Shown: positions 48,667 through 59,319 of the stretch, in pieces | Layout: each line of letters begins with the position of its first letter | How positions within the stretch are numbered: position 1 is the first letter of the stretch | Assembly: GCA_947311845.1 (NCBI GenBank) | Contig: CAMZMU010000012.1 | Coordinates: 3,200,564 to 3,264,563, forward strand | Direction of reading: 5' to 3' | DNA length: 64,000 nucleotides | Source of the DNA: Poa pratensis | Taxonomy: Eukaryota > Streptophyta > Magnoliopsida > Poales > Poaceae | The notes under the pieces: model-generated | Told to the model about the DNA's origin: nothing | The model's input: only the letters and a program-made list of their open reading frames with translations | The model's database searches: none | Position numbers and translations under genes: made by a program

Positions 48667-49694
48667 CAGTCGGGTGTAGCCAGGTTTTGCTACAGCCGCC
48701 TCCGCAGCCGTCGGATCCACTTAAGTGAAATGATCTCGCGCGTCCGATCTATGTAGCAAAAACGTTTCGCGTGTAGCACCATTTGTCTACGTATGCAACA
48801 TCGAATGTAGCAAAGAAATTTCAGAAATGCTACGTCCGATCTATGTAGCAAAAAAAGTCAAACACAACATTTTTTTTGTCGCATGTAGCACTGTATGTAG
48901 CAAAAAAATATCAGATCCGTAAAACTTGCGACGTGTAGCAAAAACGAATGTAACATTTTAAACACAGCCATGTAGCAAAAATCAACCAGCCATGTAGTAA
49001 AAATCAACAAGCAATGTAGCAAACCCAATTTGTTGTACCAAAATGTTTGAAATGTCACTTTTGAAGAAAATCAATGTAGCACTTTGCCCGTGCTTATCCA
49101 ACAAAAACCATACTCATATGTAGCAAAAAAAAACCCCAAAAAATTGACCTTCATATCATCGAGGCGCTGCCATGGCTGATTCAAAAGGTCGTCGGCGCAA
49201 ATCCGACATGCTGGAGGTCGGCCGGAGCAAGATCGAGTGAATATGTAGCACATAGCGTCCATGGGGACCTCCGCCATGGCGTCAATGGTGCCAGTTGTGG
49301 TGATGCGGTGGATCAAATCGGGGGAACCCGTGGGGAGCAAAGCCGAGATGGCGGCGAGGCTCCGGCGGCGCTTGAGGTATCTTGCACGGACAAAGCGCCA
49401 GCAAGCGCCTGATTCCATGGATAACGCCGTCGGCGCCGAGGAGCACCGGTCGGCTGGGCATCGATGGCGCCGGCTGCTCTACCGCGGGATGCAGGGGGAC
49501 GGCTGGCGAGGAGCGGAGGGCGGCGGTCCCGACCGACCGGCGAGCACGGAGGACACGCGGGGAGTAGAGAACACGCCGCGAGTCACGCACTGGACGGACC
49601 AGACGAGCAGCGGCCCGTGCGCGTGCGTGAGGATGATGCAGGCGAGGAGAGAGACCGGCTGTAGCAACAGCCGGTTGTAGAATTAGAGTTTTCC
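48667..49694. mobile_element. about 1-kb insertion, possibly Mutator-like, full of TGTAGCA repeats
   Basis: The 9-bp direct repeat TTTTAAGAA borders it (48658-48666 and 49695-49703). A paralogous uninterrupted copy of the host sequence at 49926-50060 (GATTTTAAGAAGGCCATCAG) shows the empty site. Near both ends the sequence TTGCTACAGCCG appears in opposite orientation. About 14 copies of TGTAGCA(A/C) occur in the left half (48675-49245). The right half is GC-rich with an open frame of no known family. An extended imperfect flank repeat (GAATTAGA...AAGAA) leaves the exact right border uncertain. Confidence 0.6.
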
Positions 49695-49703
49695 TTTTAA
49701 GAA

Positions 49704-50700
49704 GGCCATCAGGAATTCGACGAGAGCATCGTCATTGTGAGACAAGGTAACATATTCTCCTATTTTGATTATCCGATTCTTATGAATAAGCATATCATTG
49801 CTGACATCCAAGATTAGTTTTTATTAACTAAGGAGTACAGATGAGGTGATGAATTTTATTCCTTCAGATTTTCTTGATTGTGGACATGCAGCTTGTAATT
49901 AGTCAGTTATTCTACCCATACTTCAATTATCGACTAGACTACTTATGAAGAAAAAGGTAATTAAGCAAGAGGATGACGGTCAGAATTCCTGATGAATGAG
50001 ATTTTAAGAAGGCCATCAGGAATACGACAAGAGCATCGTCATTGTGAGACAAGGTAACAGTGAAGCAATACGTGCGGAAAGCAAGCCGCTAAGGTGTGTA
50101 TCAAATATCGCTATTGCTTTTTTTCATCGACCGCATAAGCATGCAGATTGCGTTATGAGGTTAATTGAATATTTCCCCCTCTTTTATAATGGTTCAGCCA
50201 ATTAAGAATAGAATTCAAATATTCAAATAGAAGATAACATATGAGACAAGAAGAGAGATGCTTTTTGATGCACCTGAAACAGGTTTTGTTTTCATCCAGT
50301 TGGTTAATATTTGATTTGTGAAAATTCAAAAAAAATATTTGATTTGTGAAATCAAGAAAACATGCAGTCTAGCCTTATTTTTCTCCATTATCTAACAATC
50401 TACGGATCTTATTGGCGATGAATCTTAACTTCTGATGTTCGTTCGCTTCATGCACACGATGCGCACTGCGTTGTTATGAGACCAAGTTATCGAACTATCA
50501 CCAAAAGAAATAATCCACGTAGAACTTGGTCTATTTCTACCTGTAAGTTGTCCCTTTAAGTATGAAGACGCGTTGCACTTACATGCCAACTAGTTAAATA
50601 AATACCACAACTTTGATACCCATCCATTGTTTTAAATAAACTATACCGACTAGAGACAACCACGACTCTGAAAAGAGTCACCTCTACAGGTAGGGGAGTG
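49704..50700. repeat. intergenic DNA with a second copy of the MULE target sequence
   Basis: 49926-50060 repeats 48580-48667 plus 49695-49750 (TATCGAC...ACTACTTATGAAG, then AGCATCGTCATTGTGAGACA). This is a dispersed duplication of about 140 bp. No gene is supported. Confidence 0.6.
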
Positions 50701-50967
50701 CAGGGCCTGCTCTAACATTTTTTGGGCCAGGTGCGAACTCCATAAGTGGCCCCCTAACTTTTGTTTTACTATGACTTCTATATTAACACTGGCGTGCACG
50801 ATTTATATACGCCACAATGATCTATCAGTTTACAAAAATTAGTACTACCAGCGTGTATATATCAGGGCACGCCACTAGTAATCTAGCACATACGTCAGCA
50901 TTATGGGCCCCAATTTTTACGGGCCCCGGGCGGTCGCACCTCTCGCACTGGGCCTAAGCCGGCCCTG
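50701..50967. mobile_element. hAT-type MITE
   Basis: Terminal repeats CAGGGCCTGC and, inverted, CAGGGCCGGC, flanked by GGGGAGTG and ACGGAGTG (a 6-of-8 match, an aged 8-bp duplication). The interior contains CACTA-like motifs (ACTGGCGTG, CACGCCACTAG). Confidence 0.65.
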
Positions 50968-51514
50968 ACGGAGTGATATTTTCTTTTTGAGCTATTGTCT
51001 GTCTCTGGACCTACAACGTGAGCCTCCTGGAATGGATGATAGACGTGCATTTTCAACTATCGCCGATGATAAAAGTCACACGCCCGGTAAAATGAAAGGC
51101 CTGTCTAAACTGAAAGATGCATCAAGGAATTTCATATATTAAAAAACATACTAAATCGTGGGCTGTAAATAAAGGGACCAACTTAGACCTTGTTTGAGCG
51201 TAAGAATTCAACTGCAAAATAAACTGGGTGCACACTGCATTTTTCCGTGCTAAGAACTTTGCCAGTATCAAACTATCACAAAGATATGAAAATAGTACTC
51301 GATGGCATGAAAACATACTCGATGCACTCACAAAAATTCAATGTGAAAACGAACATTGAAAACTCAACAAGCTAACTATGAAAATGTGTCAGATATTCAA
51401 GAAAAACTCACTTTCCTGCCAAAGACAAGACGCCAAGAACTACTGCTGCCTTTGTCCTCATGAACTCAATATGATTACTGGGTGCACGCCCTGTAGCTAA
51501 TATCTGTCTGCCAT

Positions 51515-51607
51515 AGTTACAAAACCAGATTTTTTTTTAGAAAAGGGGGTGCCGTTCCCCGGCCTCTGCATCAAAACGATGCACACAGCCGAGTTACAAA
51601 ACCAGAT
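51515..51607 (-). mobile_element. 61-bp LINE tail insertion with a perfect 16-bp target duplication
   Basis: AGTTACAAAACCAGAT (51515-51530) is repeated at 51592-51607. The 61 bp between them, read on the minus strand, is a grass LINE 3' end (GATGCAGAGGCCGGGGAACG, then TTCT and poly-A). The same tail type ends the LINE at 63034. Confidence 0.88.
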
Positions 51608-51880
51608 GAGGATATCACTGCAAGCTTTTCATTTCCCAGCCTTAATTCAAGACTCTCTTCATTTTTATGATTTACATCGCGATGTATGCATACTTCCACA
51701 CCCTTGTACGCCCTTCCAATTACTATACAAGTATTCCGTCACTATAGCAAGAGGACCCCTTTTTTTTACTCTGGACATTTCAAGGAAAAAACCAGATCCA
51801 TAAAAGAACCACAAAAACGCAAAAAGAACCCAAAACACTACAAGGATGTTAGCCTCCTCATCTCTGAAGATCATGTAACC

Positions 51881-52183
51881 TTAGCATTTGTTGTGGATCG
51901 GATCGGACCCTCTTCGGACGCGCCGCTTGCTCACTCTGTCGGTGTGGAACACCGTCGAAGGGGAGGAGCTGGTGGTCGGTGTGTGCTTCACCGGCACATC
52001 AAACCTTTCAGCGGCACCGGCAGCATCTCCCTCTGCGAGCTCTCGTGGTTGCCCTAATCGTGAGACATTTGCCTGGTTTGTTTGGGCAAAGACGCCCAGG
52101 CTTCGAAGGGCAAGAGTCTCCGGTGCAGAGGCCAAAAGAACAAGCACGGCGAAAATGATCAGGTGATGGCAGTGGACTCCCAT
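51881..52183 (-). CDS. CLE peptide precursor, CLE45-like
   Basis: A 100-codon frame on the minus strand from ATG (52183) to TAA (51881). Residues about 5-25 (HCHHLIIFAVLVLLASAPET) form a secretion signal, followed by a variable spacer. Near the C-terminus is KRRVRRGSDPIHN, whose last 12 residues RRVRRGSDPIHN match the Arabidopsis CLE45 peptide as I remember it; two residues (KC) follow. In Arabidopsis CLE45 acts through BAM3 to restrain protophloem differentiation, so a signalling role is expected here by family. The single-exon structure and the length fit CLE genes. Upstream, TATAAAG on the minus strand (about 52403-52409) suits a promoter. Confidence 0.9.
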   Translation of the reverse strand: MGVHCHHLIIFAVLVLLASAPETLALRSLGVFAQTNQANVSRLGQPRELAEGDAAGAAERFDVPVKHTPTTSSSPSTVFHTDRVSKRRVRRGSDPIHNKC

Positions 52184-52402
52184 TCTCCTGTAACTTGCAG
52201 TGGATATAGTGGTAGAAGGAAGTGGTAGTTTGTGTTTGTCTGATGATGTGCTTGTCTGAACTTGAGACAAAAATCTGGAGAGTGGAAGCTGTATGTGTCT
52301 CGTAAATATAGGTCCTCTTAGATTGCATCCACCGTAGTGACGGGTGAGAAGATCTTGGTCCAAAAAAATAAAGCTCAAAGTGATAAACCCAAGTGACCAC
52401 TT

Positions 52403-52409
52403 TATACCA
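52403..52409 (-). promoter_or_regulatory. TATA box of the CLE45-like gene
   Basis: The minus strand reads GGTATAAAGTGG about 220 bp upstream of the CLE start codon. A second AT-rich candidate (CTATATTTACG) lies closer, near 52305. Confidence 0.45.
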
Positions 52410-53379
52410 CCAAGCCCATTGATCCAAACACAATTACTTATCCTTCAAAGTGAAAGAAATTGTAATCTGCTGACAAAAGGCTGTTTATGTGATTCTTGCG
52501 AAAAGTAAAATATGAAACTGGCATTGGGAGACCTAATTATCTAGACGTTTTCCTTCTTCCTGGGGATAGGCAAGGAAACCCTCCAGCTAAACTCACAGTG
52601 TAATGCTTTATGCTGCATCAATAGGGTTTCAGCTTTGTTTGTGCACACCAGAAGCTTCTCTTTTAACACACTTCTCAATGCAAACAACACAAGAGAGCAC
52701 ATCTCCTTGTGCTCTCTTTAAGAGAAGTTTCTTGTGCTGGAGCTGTTGCTTTATTCTCCTTTGCTCTTTCATCATTCTTGGCTTGTTCTGGGATGTCTCT
52801 CCTTTTTCTGTGGATTTAGTGGGTCCCAAAGCAGCCCCTATTCAAAGATCCAAAGAGAAGCCGCAGTGCGACACCCACCACCAAAAGGATCCTACTAATC
52901 CAAACAACATTCAGAACTTGGATATTCCCATCAATTATTTCATTTAATTTACAACTTAAAAGTATCATTTATTGGATTCTGAAATATTACATATTCTACT
53001 TTAACTAATATGCAGCAGATACTTGAAAATATGAATGATTAGAGAATATACTTGTAGTCTTAATTGGTGAGCAAAATATTCCTCCGATGGTACATTTTGT
53101 TGGTAGCGTAAGAAAACCCAAAGAGGGGATCTTCAGGGCATAGTATGCAAAAAAAATCATGAATAAATTGAGAGAAAAAACATAAATAATTCTAAAAAAA
53201 GGAATTCCATGGACATTAAAAATGTCTCCCAAAGACAGAAATATTAAGAAAAAATCAGGGAATTTTAAAAAACATACATAAGCCTAGAGAATATGTGGCC
53301 CACTCTGGAGCAGAATGGCGACAATAAAAATGATGACCCATCCTTGTACAATTAAACTAGCATGATCTTGATAAATTTC
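52410..53379. other. intergenic DNA
   Basis: A 114-codon frame at 52603-52947 (plus) has a hydrophobic middle but no known domain and no coding support. A short inverted repeat (AGAGAGCAC...GTGCTCTCT) lies at about 52690-52718. Confidence 0.35.
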
Positions 53380-54080
53380 CGTAAATTCGTTTAATTAAGT
53401 CTGAAATAGTAGAACTCCCTGAAGGAGAGAAAGATAGGATGAAACACATCCGTGTTGAAATGCAGAGAATTTAGTTTAAAAATGAACAAAAGCAAAGCAA
53501 AGATCTAGAAATAGATAAATTAATACTCTTTCATTCTCTTGAGGGTCCTGCGGGAGAAATTATGGAAATGAGTGACATACTACATGTAGCCACTAACTTT
53601 TATAAGGACGTGTTCAAACTAGAAGATAGGCAAGGTTGTAGTCTTAATCAAGATTTCTTTTGTGGGGAGGACAAAGTTTATAATGCAAAAAATGATATCC
53701 TTCAAACCCCTTTCACTGAAAAATAAAAAAAATAAAAGTTGTTTTTGACTCTTATTCTATTGGTGCCCCTGGGTGACGGTCTGTCCTTCTTTATCAACAA
53801 TTCTTGGAAATCATCAAAGCAGATCTTATGGAACTCTTTGGTAAACTTTACCACGAAAAAATAGGCATTTTAGACTAGATTTTCTATCCTTGCCCTCATC
53901 CCCATAGAAAATGATGCGACCTCGCTGCGAATATTTAGACCAATTAGCTTCCTAAATTGTAGTTTTCAGATCTTCACCAAAGTTCTAATGGATAGACTTT
54001 TTCCAATCTTGCATCGCCTATTAACCCGCTTTTATTAAGGGTAGGATACATATTAGAGTGTTGTCACGACTAAGGATTCA
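53380..54080 (+). pseudogene. degenerate LINE reverse transcriptase fragment
   Basis: Stop-ridden pieces follow the order of plant LINE ORF2: EGPAGEIMEMSDILHVATNF, then SYSIGAPG...YQQFLEIIKADLMELF, then the remains of an FRPISFLN-type motif (near 53935) and an FIKGRYI-like block near 54030-54055. The two ends were not found. It is old, with frame changes throughout. Confidence 0.7.
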
Positions 54081-54602
54081 AAGTTTCTAGGGTTAGGATT
54101 TCGTGTTAGCTCGGTAGTTCCAAAGTTTTTTTGCTCGGTACGTCCGGGGCAACATTCATTGGCAGTGAGTAGTGCACTCCGTTGAACGAAGTATTTTCGG
54201 GTGGTGCTGGCTCAAAACCTCCAAGTTTGTTCCCCTGTAGTTCTTAGAGACAACTTTCAGTTGCTCTCGTTACTACCGGAGAATATACATTCGAAACTTC
54301 CAGACTAGTATAAAATCCTGATTTTTCTGAAATTTTTGCAAACAATTTCAAGAACGGAAATGCTTCTTTTATATGCTTATTTTATTTACTCTATTTAGAT
54401 GGACGTCCTGAGCTTTGACAACAAGTGGTTAAGGTCTAATCATGAGTATGGAAGTGATTGAGAAGCTTCTCCTCCCCAAGAACAACTTGCTGATAAGTTC
54501 TGAGAAGGAACTCACCCCACCTCCAAGATTAAGAAGATCTCCGGTTGTCTCACCAAGATCTCTGGTTCAATTTGATGAGTTCACAACTTCCCTTGGAGTT
54601 TC
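54081..54602 (+). other. unidentified repeat-like DNA interrupted by the solo LTR
   Basis: An open frame from 54442 (SMEVIEKLLLPKNNLLISSE) runs to the LTR and would continue after it at 56252. No family is recognised. It is probably part of an older element. Confidence 0.3.
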
Positions 54603-56246
54603 TGATGGGGTTCGTAGCATAGGAAACAAAAAATTCCTACGGTAAGAACAACCAAACTATCAAGATCTAATCTAGTGGATGAAAGCAACGGGTAGAACCA
54701 AGTTCCAAGAGAACTCACCCTCGAAGACCGAAAGCGTTTCGAGAATGATTCTCGTGGACGGTGTAGTCGATCACTTGCCGATCTCAAGATCGCGAAGACG
54801 AACGCTGCAAACGGGCAGCGCCTCCGTACTCGGTCACACGTACAGCTTGACGACGACCTCCGTTCCCTCGATCCAGCGGGGCAGCGGAAGTAGAAGATCC
54901 ACCGGAGACTCCAACAGCGCGATGGTGTGGTGTGGTGGAGAAACTAACCGGCATGGCTTCGCCAAGCGAATGACCAAGAGGTGGAGCAGCGGAGGAGGGA
55001 GAGAGGTTCAAGTGTGTGCTCAAGAGGGAGCTCCCACCCCTCCATATATAGGAGAGGGGTGCGGTAGCCCAAGGGTGGGGCGTTGCCCCCTAGGGGTGCC
55101 CCCACCTCTCCCCTCTTGATGTGAGTGGAGCATCCACTCATGCCCACTCACTCTCTTTTAATCTCCACTCAAAATTCCAAGGGTTTTCTGAATTATATAA
55201 AACATTTTTATTTCTTTTTAATATTTGTTTATTTGTTAATTCTATTAACAAACATTAACACTTAACCCCTTGATCTATTTGTTAATTATATTAACAAACA
55301 ATTGAAAAATATCACCTTGAACTATTTCAATATTACCCCAAACAATTTCGGTGCTGTCCAAACTTTTATCCAATATTCCGTATCTTCTCAATAGCTTCGA
55401 CAAACCTTAAGTGTGTCACCCTACGATTCGTGAATAATGTAGACATGATCAAGACACCTCTCCGATCAATAGTCAACAACGGGACCTGGAGATCCGTAAT
55501 GACTTCTACACATTCAACGATGAATCTTGAGATCGCGTGAACCATAAACGTCGTAACCAATTCCTTTTGTCTCGCGATATTTTACTTGTCTGAGATCCGT
55601 TCATTGGTATCAACTATACCTAGTTCGATCTCGTTACCGACAAGTACTCCTTTTTCGTTCCGTGATATGACATCCTTGTGACCTAGTCACGTGCTTGCAA
55701 GCGGTGTCGATGTGATATCACCGAGAGGGCCCAGAGTATATCTCTCGTCATTTGGATGGACAAATCCCACTCTTGATCCATGAGCCTCAACTAATACTTT
55801 CAGAATATGCAATGCCACCTTTATAGTCACCCTGTCACGGTGTGACGTTTGATGTCATAAAAGCATTCATCTGGTGTTAGTGATTGACATGATCTCATGG
55901 TCTAAGGATCAGAGTTACTTCGAATGTTTGATATAACAATGTAAACTCAATGACTTGATCGTATTGCTATATCTACTTTAAGTGTATGTTCATCACATCA
56001 TTATCATAATGTTGTGATCCCGTAATTAACAACATCCAATGTTCATGATCAGGAAACCTTGATCATCAGTTAACCAATGAGCTAGTTAAACGAGAGGCGT
56101 TACTAGGAACTCTTACTTGTATATTAGTGACACATGTATTAACGTTTCCAATTAATACAATTCTAGCATCAGAAATAAACATTTATCATAAACATAGAAT
56201 ATGATAATAACCACTTTATTATTGCCTCTCGGGCATATTCCTTTCA
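54603..56246 (-). mobile_element. solo LTR of a Copia element (BARE/Angela-like)
   Basis: 1644 bp bounded by TGATGGGG and CTTTCA, with a perfect 5-bp duplication GTTTC (54598-54602 and 56247-56251) and no internal region. Read on the minus strand, the start GGAATATGCCCGAGAGGCAATAATAAA resembles the start of Triticeae BARE/Angela/WIS LTRs, and the end carries GTAGGAATTTTTTGTTTCC. Recombination between two LTRs is the usual origin. Confidence 0.9.
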
Positions 56247-56251
56247 GTTTC

Positions 56252-56677
56252 ATGGGGAAGAATAGGTAGAACAGAGGGAGGATATCCATCTTGAGGGTGA
56301 TGTACTCACACCTCCTCTATCTTCTACGCCTCCAACACCAAGAGGAAGAGGGAGAGTGAAGGATCAAGATATACGACTAGAGGGGGGGGTTGAATCGGAG
56401 TTTATGAAATTTTGCTCAAATATAAACTTTATGGGGGACACTTAAAATGAGTTCAATAGATGAATGAAGAAACTTGAGGAACAAAGATGTAACGTATAAA
56501 TTTCAAGCCTAACAAGATGCTTCCAGAGTAATGGGACAGAACACAGATTCTTTTGAGCATAATTAGGAGCAGGCACATCAATAGAAGCTTCCATTTAGAT
56601 ATAGAGAGTTCAAGTTTCAGACTAAGTAGAATTTATTAAATTAGGGAAAAAAAGAACAACACAAGTATGAAGCTTCA
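56252..56677. other. intergenic or old-repeat DNA
   Basis: It continues the sequence interrupted by the solo LTR. A frame coding SSTPPTPRGRGRVKDQDIRL is open near 56310-56390 but has no recognised family. Confidence 0.3.
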
Positions 56678-56758
56678 AGTAGTTGATAATGCATTTGGTT
56701 AGCTTCAGGAGACAAGTGGGATAGATGGCTGCATTTGGTTAGCCAGTTGATGGAGGTT

Positions 56759-57186
56759 GAGAGAATATGTAGTGCTCCCAGCACATTAGGTGCTACAAAT
56801 GCTAACCCTAGATAAAATAATTATGAATGTGTCAAAAAATTCTTCGAAAAGTGGGAGTGTTCATGTAGCATATGTCTACAACATCCAAAATTTCATGATC
56901 AAATTCGACATGGATACTGAGAAAGAAAAAAGAGAAAATTAGCATGAGTAGTGTCATTTTCTGATTTTGTCTTTTTGTGACAGTAGGTAGCACTATTCAT
57001 GATAGATTTGTCTTTTTTGTTTCTCAATGTTCATTTCAAATTTGGACATTAAATTTTTGGAGGTCATAAACACATCCTTCATTAACCTTCACACTTTTTC
57101 GTATAATTTTTCGACACATAAAAATTCTTTTTTCGTGTGGTAGCAATGGTAGTATCTTAAGTGCTGGGAGCACTAGATATTCCCTC
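56759..57186. mobile_element. 428-bp TIR element inserted in the LINE (Mutator-like MITE)
   Basis: The ends are GAGAGAATATGTAGTGCTCC and, inverted, GAGGGAATATCTAGTGCTCC, both continuing CAGCAC. A perfect 10-bp repeat GATGGAGGTT lies on both sides (56749-56758 and 57187-57196), and removing the element rejoins the LINE reading frame. A 9-10-bp duplication points to the Mutator superfamily. Confidence 0.82.
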
Positions 57187-57267
57187 GATGGAGGTTCAAC
57201 TGACCGGCGATCCTGATGTGTTTACATGGGGTTTGACCATATCAGGAAAGTTAACAGTTAAATCCAT

Positions 57268-57465
57268 GGGCTTATTATTTCTGTGCCCTAGTTCGCTTAG
57301 TTTTCCTCGTTTGTGTCCTACTTGCTTAACTTCCCTCGTCTGTGCCCTACCTGGGTCTTTCGAGGCCCGCGGACGGCCAAACACGCCGTTTCCGTCTGGT
57401 CAACCCCCTTTGACCGTCACTTGGCCTGACTAGTGGGGTCGGCCTGGGGCAGCTCGTTTGGAATC
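57268..57465 (+). repeat. left terminal inverted repeat of the MULE-like element
   Basis: Near-identical to the complement of 62092-62276. It contains two internal copies of a TCGTCTGTGCCCTACTTGCT-like unit. Confidence 0.88.
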
Positions 57466-57804
57466 GCATCAAGTGGGGCTGGGGCACTAGTTTAATCAAG
57501 GGATACCGTCGATGGGGCCCACATGGTCTTTCTTCTCTCCTTCCGCCTAGAGAAAACCCTCGAGAAAACCCCAGGACCCCCCAAGAACAGAGCAATACAA
57601 GTTGGATTCAAGGCGCAGAGCAGGGTGATTCAAGGCGCAAAGGAGCTCCATCGTCATTGCAGTCGCCCGTCTCCCATCGCCCGTCTCTAGTCGCCCGTCT
57701 CCCATCGCCATCGTCTTGCGGGCGCGGTTATTGTACGGCCGCCTTCGCCATTGGGGTTTTTCGGTCGCCGACGGTTCGAGCTACAATCCATCAACCCCAT
57801 TTCG

Positions 57805-59247
57805 ATGGTCAGTGCTATCTTCTCTACATGTTTCATTTACCTGTTTGAGCTCCCGAATGGTGCATTATATGTGAGTTAATTTGACTTTCTATTTGGCTTG
57901 CGGAATGGGAAAAAACCCCAGGTTCTAAATTTCTTTTGTTATTGCTTTTTAAAATAGGAATCAGATGGCGAGGTCGATATCTGTCCTATGTGCTGCCACG
58001 AACCAACTTTCTGCCGTACACTCACTCGTCGTTTCAATACTTTTAAAGTCCCGATTGAATACAACAATTACCAAAAGGAAGTTGTAAGTATTGCCTTTTA
58101 AATTCGAGGCAATGTCATTTGTTTTCCTTCAATTCGTGTCTTCTTAGTTTCTCCGGTTTTGTATTACATGTAGATCTGCCATGCCCTTTAAGATTTCTTC
58201 TAGAGAGCCGGGCCATTGGTCCTCGTAAGAACTGGATGGAGGCTAAGTGTCCGAAGGGAGACACATACTACTTCTACCTGGAAAGGTGGGTTATTGAAAT
58301 TGAAACGGAGCGGAGAGCATTGTGTAAGCAGCTCAATGATAGTTCAAAGACCCATATTCGGACCTATATCAGTGGAACACAGTGGAGAGCACTGTGTGTA
58401 GCCTACGGCATCGAACAAGGCGATGTTGTCAAATTCATGTATGATGAAAATCATCATGTGTTCAATGTTGAAGTGACTAACGCAAGCAATGCTACCAAAC
58501 CTTTTGGTCAATACTCTGGTATGTTAGTTTGTGTTATTTTTCTTACACATTGAGTAGTTTATATTTTTCTGAATGTCTTCGTCTCTTTGATCAGAGTGTA
58601 AACAGATTGAAAAATGATGCAAGCCAGCCCTTCTGAAGTCCATATTTCACGAACCGAGCGATGTCAGTTTTTCAGAAATGAATGTGATATCTTTCGCTTT
58701 ATTCAAAGAGGCCACAAGGGAATTGGATGCTGACGAGTTCTTTGAGATCCCTCAGTTCTACGTGCGCAGGATTGAGAATGATGGTATAGATGAGGACTCT
58801 CTGGTACCATTCAAACTTTTCTTATTCATTTACATTTTTCTGATACTCTGCCGTCATTTACACTTTTCTGATACGATGTTCATGTTATTTTGGTAGCATC
58901 TCAAGATTGAGCTAGTAGATGGTTATGTACTTCCATCACGAGGGACTTCTTGTCTATGGGCGGGAGACTTCATCGAGATCATGGGAACATATCAAGTAAT
59001 AGAAGAGTACGTCGAGTTCACTGGAAACTAGGATCTATTCTGGGAACAAGCGCAAATTCGCTATGATGATCTCTTCGCTATCAAGGTGATCAAGCTGAAA
59101 TTTGAGAAGGTCAGCGAAGATGTCGAGGGGGCCAACGAAGACGTCGAGCAGTCCAGCGAAGATGTCGAGATGTCCAGCGAAGACGATGAGCAATCCAGCG
59201 AATCCAGCGAAGAGATCAAGCAAGAGATCAAAGAAGAGAGTGATTAA
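57805..59247 (+). pseudogene. B3-like gene within the MULE, five exons, two in-frame stops
   Basis: The start codon stands alone at the end of exon 1 (ATG|GTCAGT, 57805-57807). Exon 2 (57958-58083) codes ESDGEVDICPMCCHEPTFCR. Exon 3 (58206-58518) holds a B3-like domain: KNWMEAKCPKGDTYYFYLER, TQWRALCVAYGIEQGDVVKF. Exon 4 is 58595-58803 and exon 5 starts at 58897 (IELVDGYVLPSRGTSCLWAG). All junctions have GT-AG borders in matching phase. TGA at 58615 and TAG at 59029 interrupt the frame, but it stays open beyond each to TAA 59245 and ends in a repeated acidic tail (SEDVE, SSED, EEIKQEIKEESD). Such proteins would be nuclear DNA-binding factors by family. The B3 assignment is inferred from the W...L/I-x-x-GDVV-x-F pattern. 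Confidence 0.7.
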
Positions 59248-59319
59248 TATTACTATGCGTTGTTGTTGGTGGTGGATGTATTTGTTCAGTGACTACTCTA
59301 AGGGTGTATTTGGTCGAAC

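Noticed and set aside
52690..52718. Short hairpin AGAGAGCAC...GTGCTCTCT as a terminator or microRNA
   Set aside because: It is too short for a plant microRNA precursor, and intrinsic terminators do not apply to nuclear genes.
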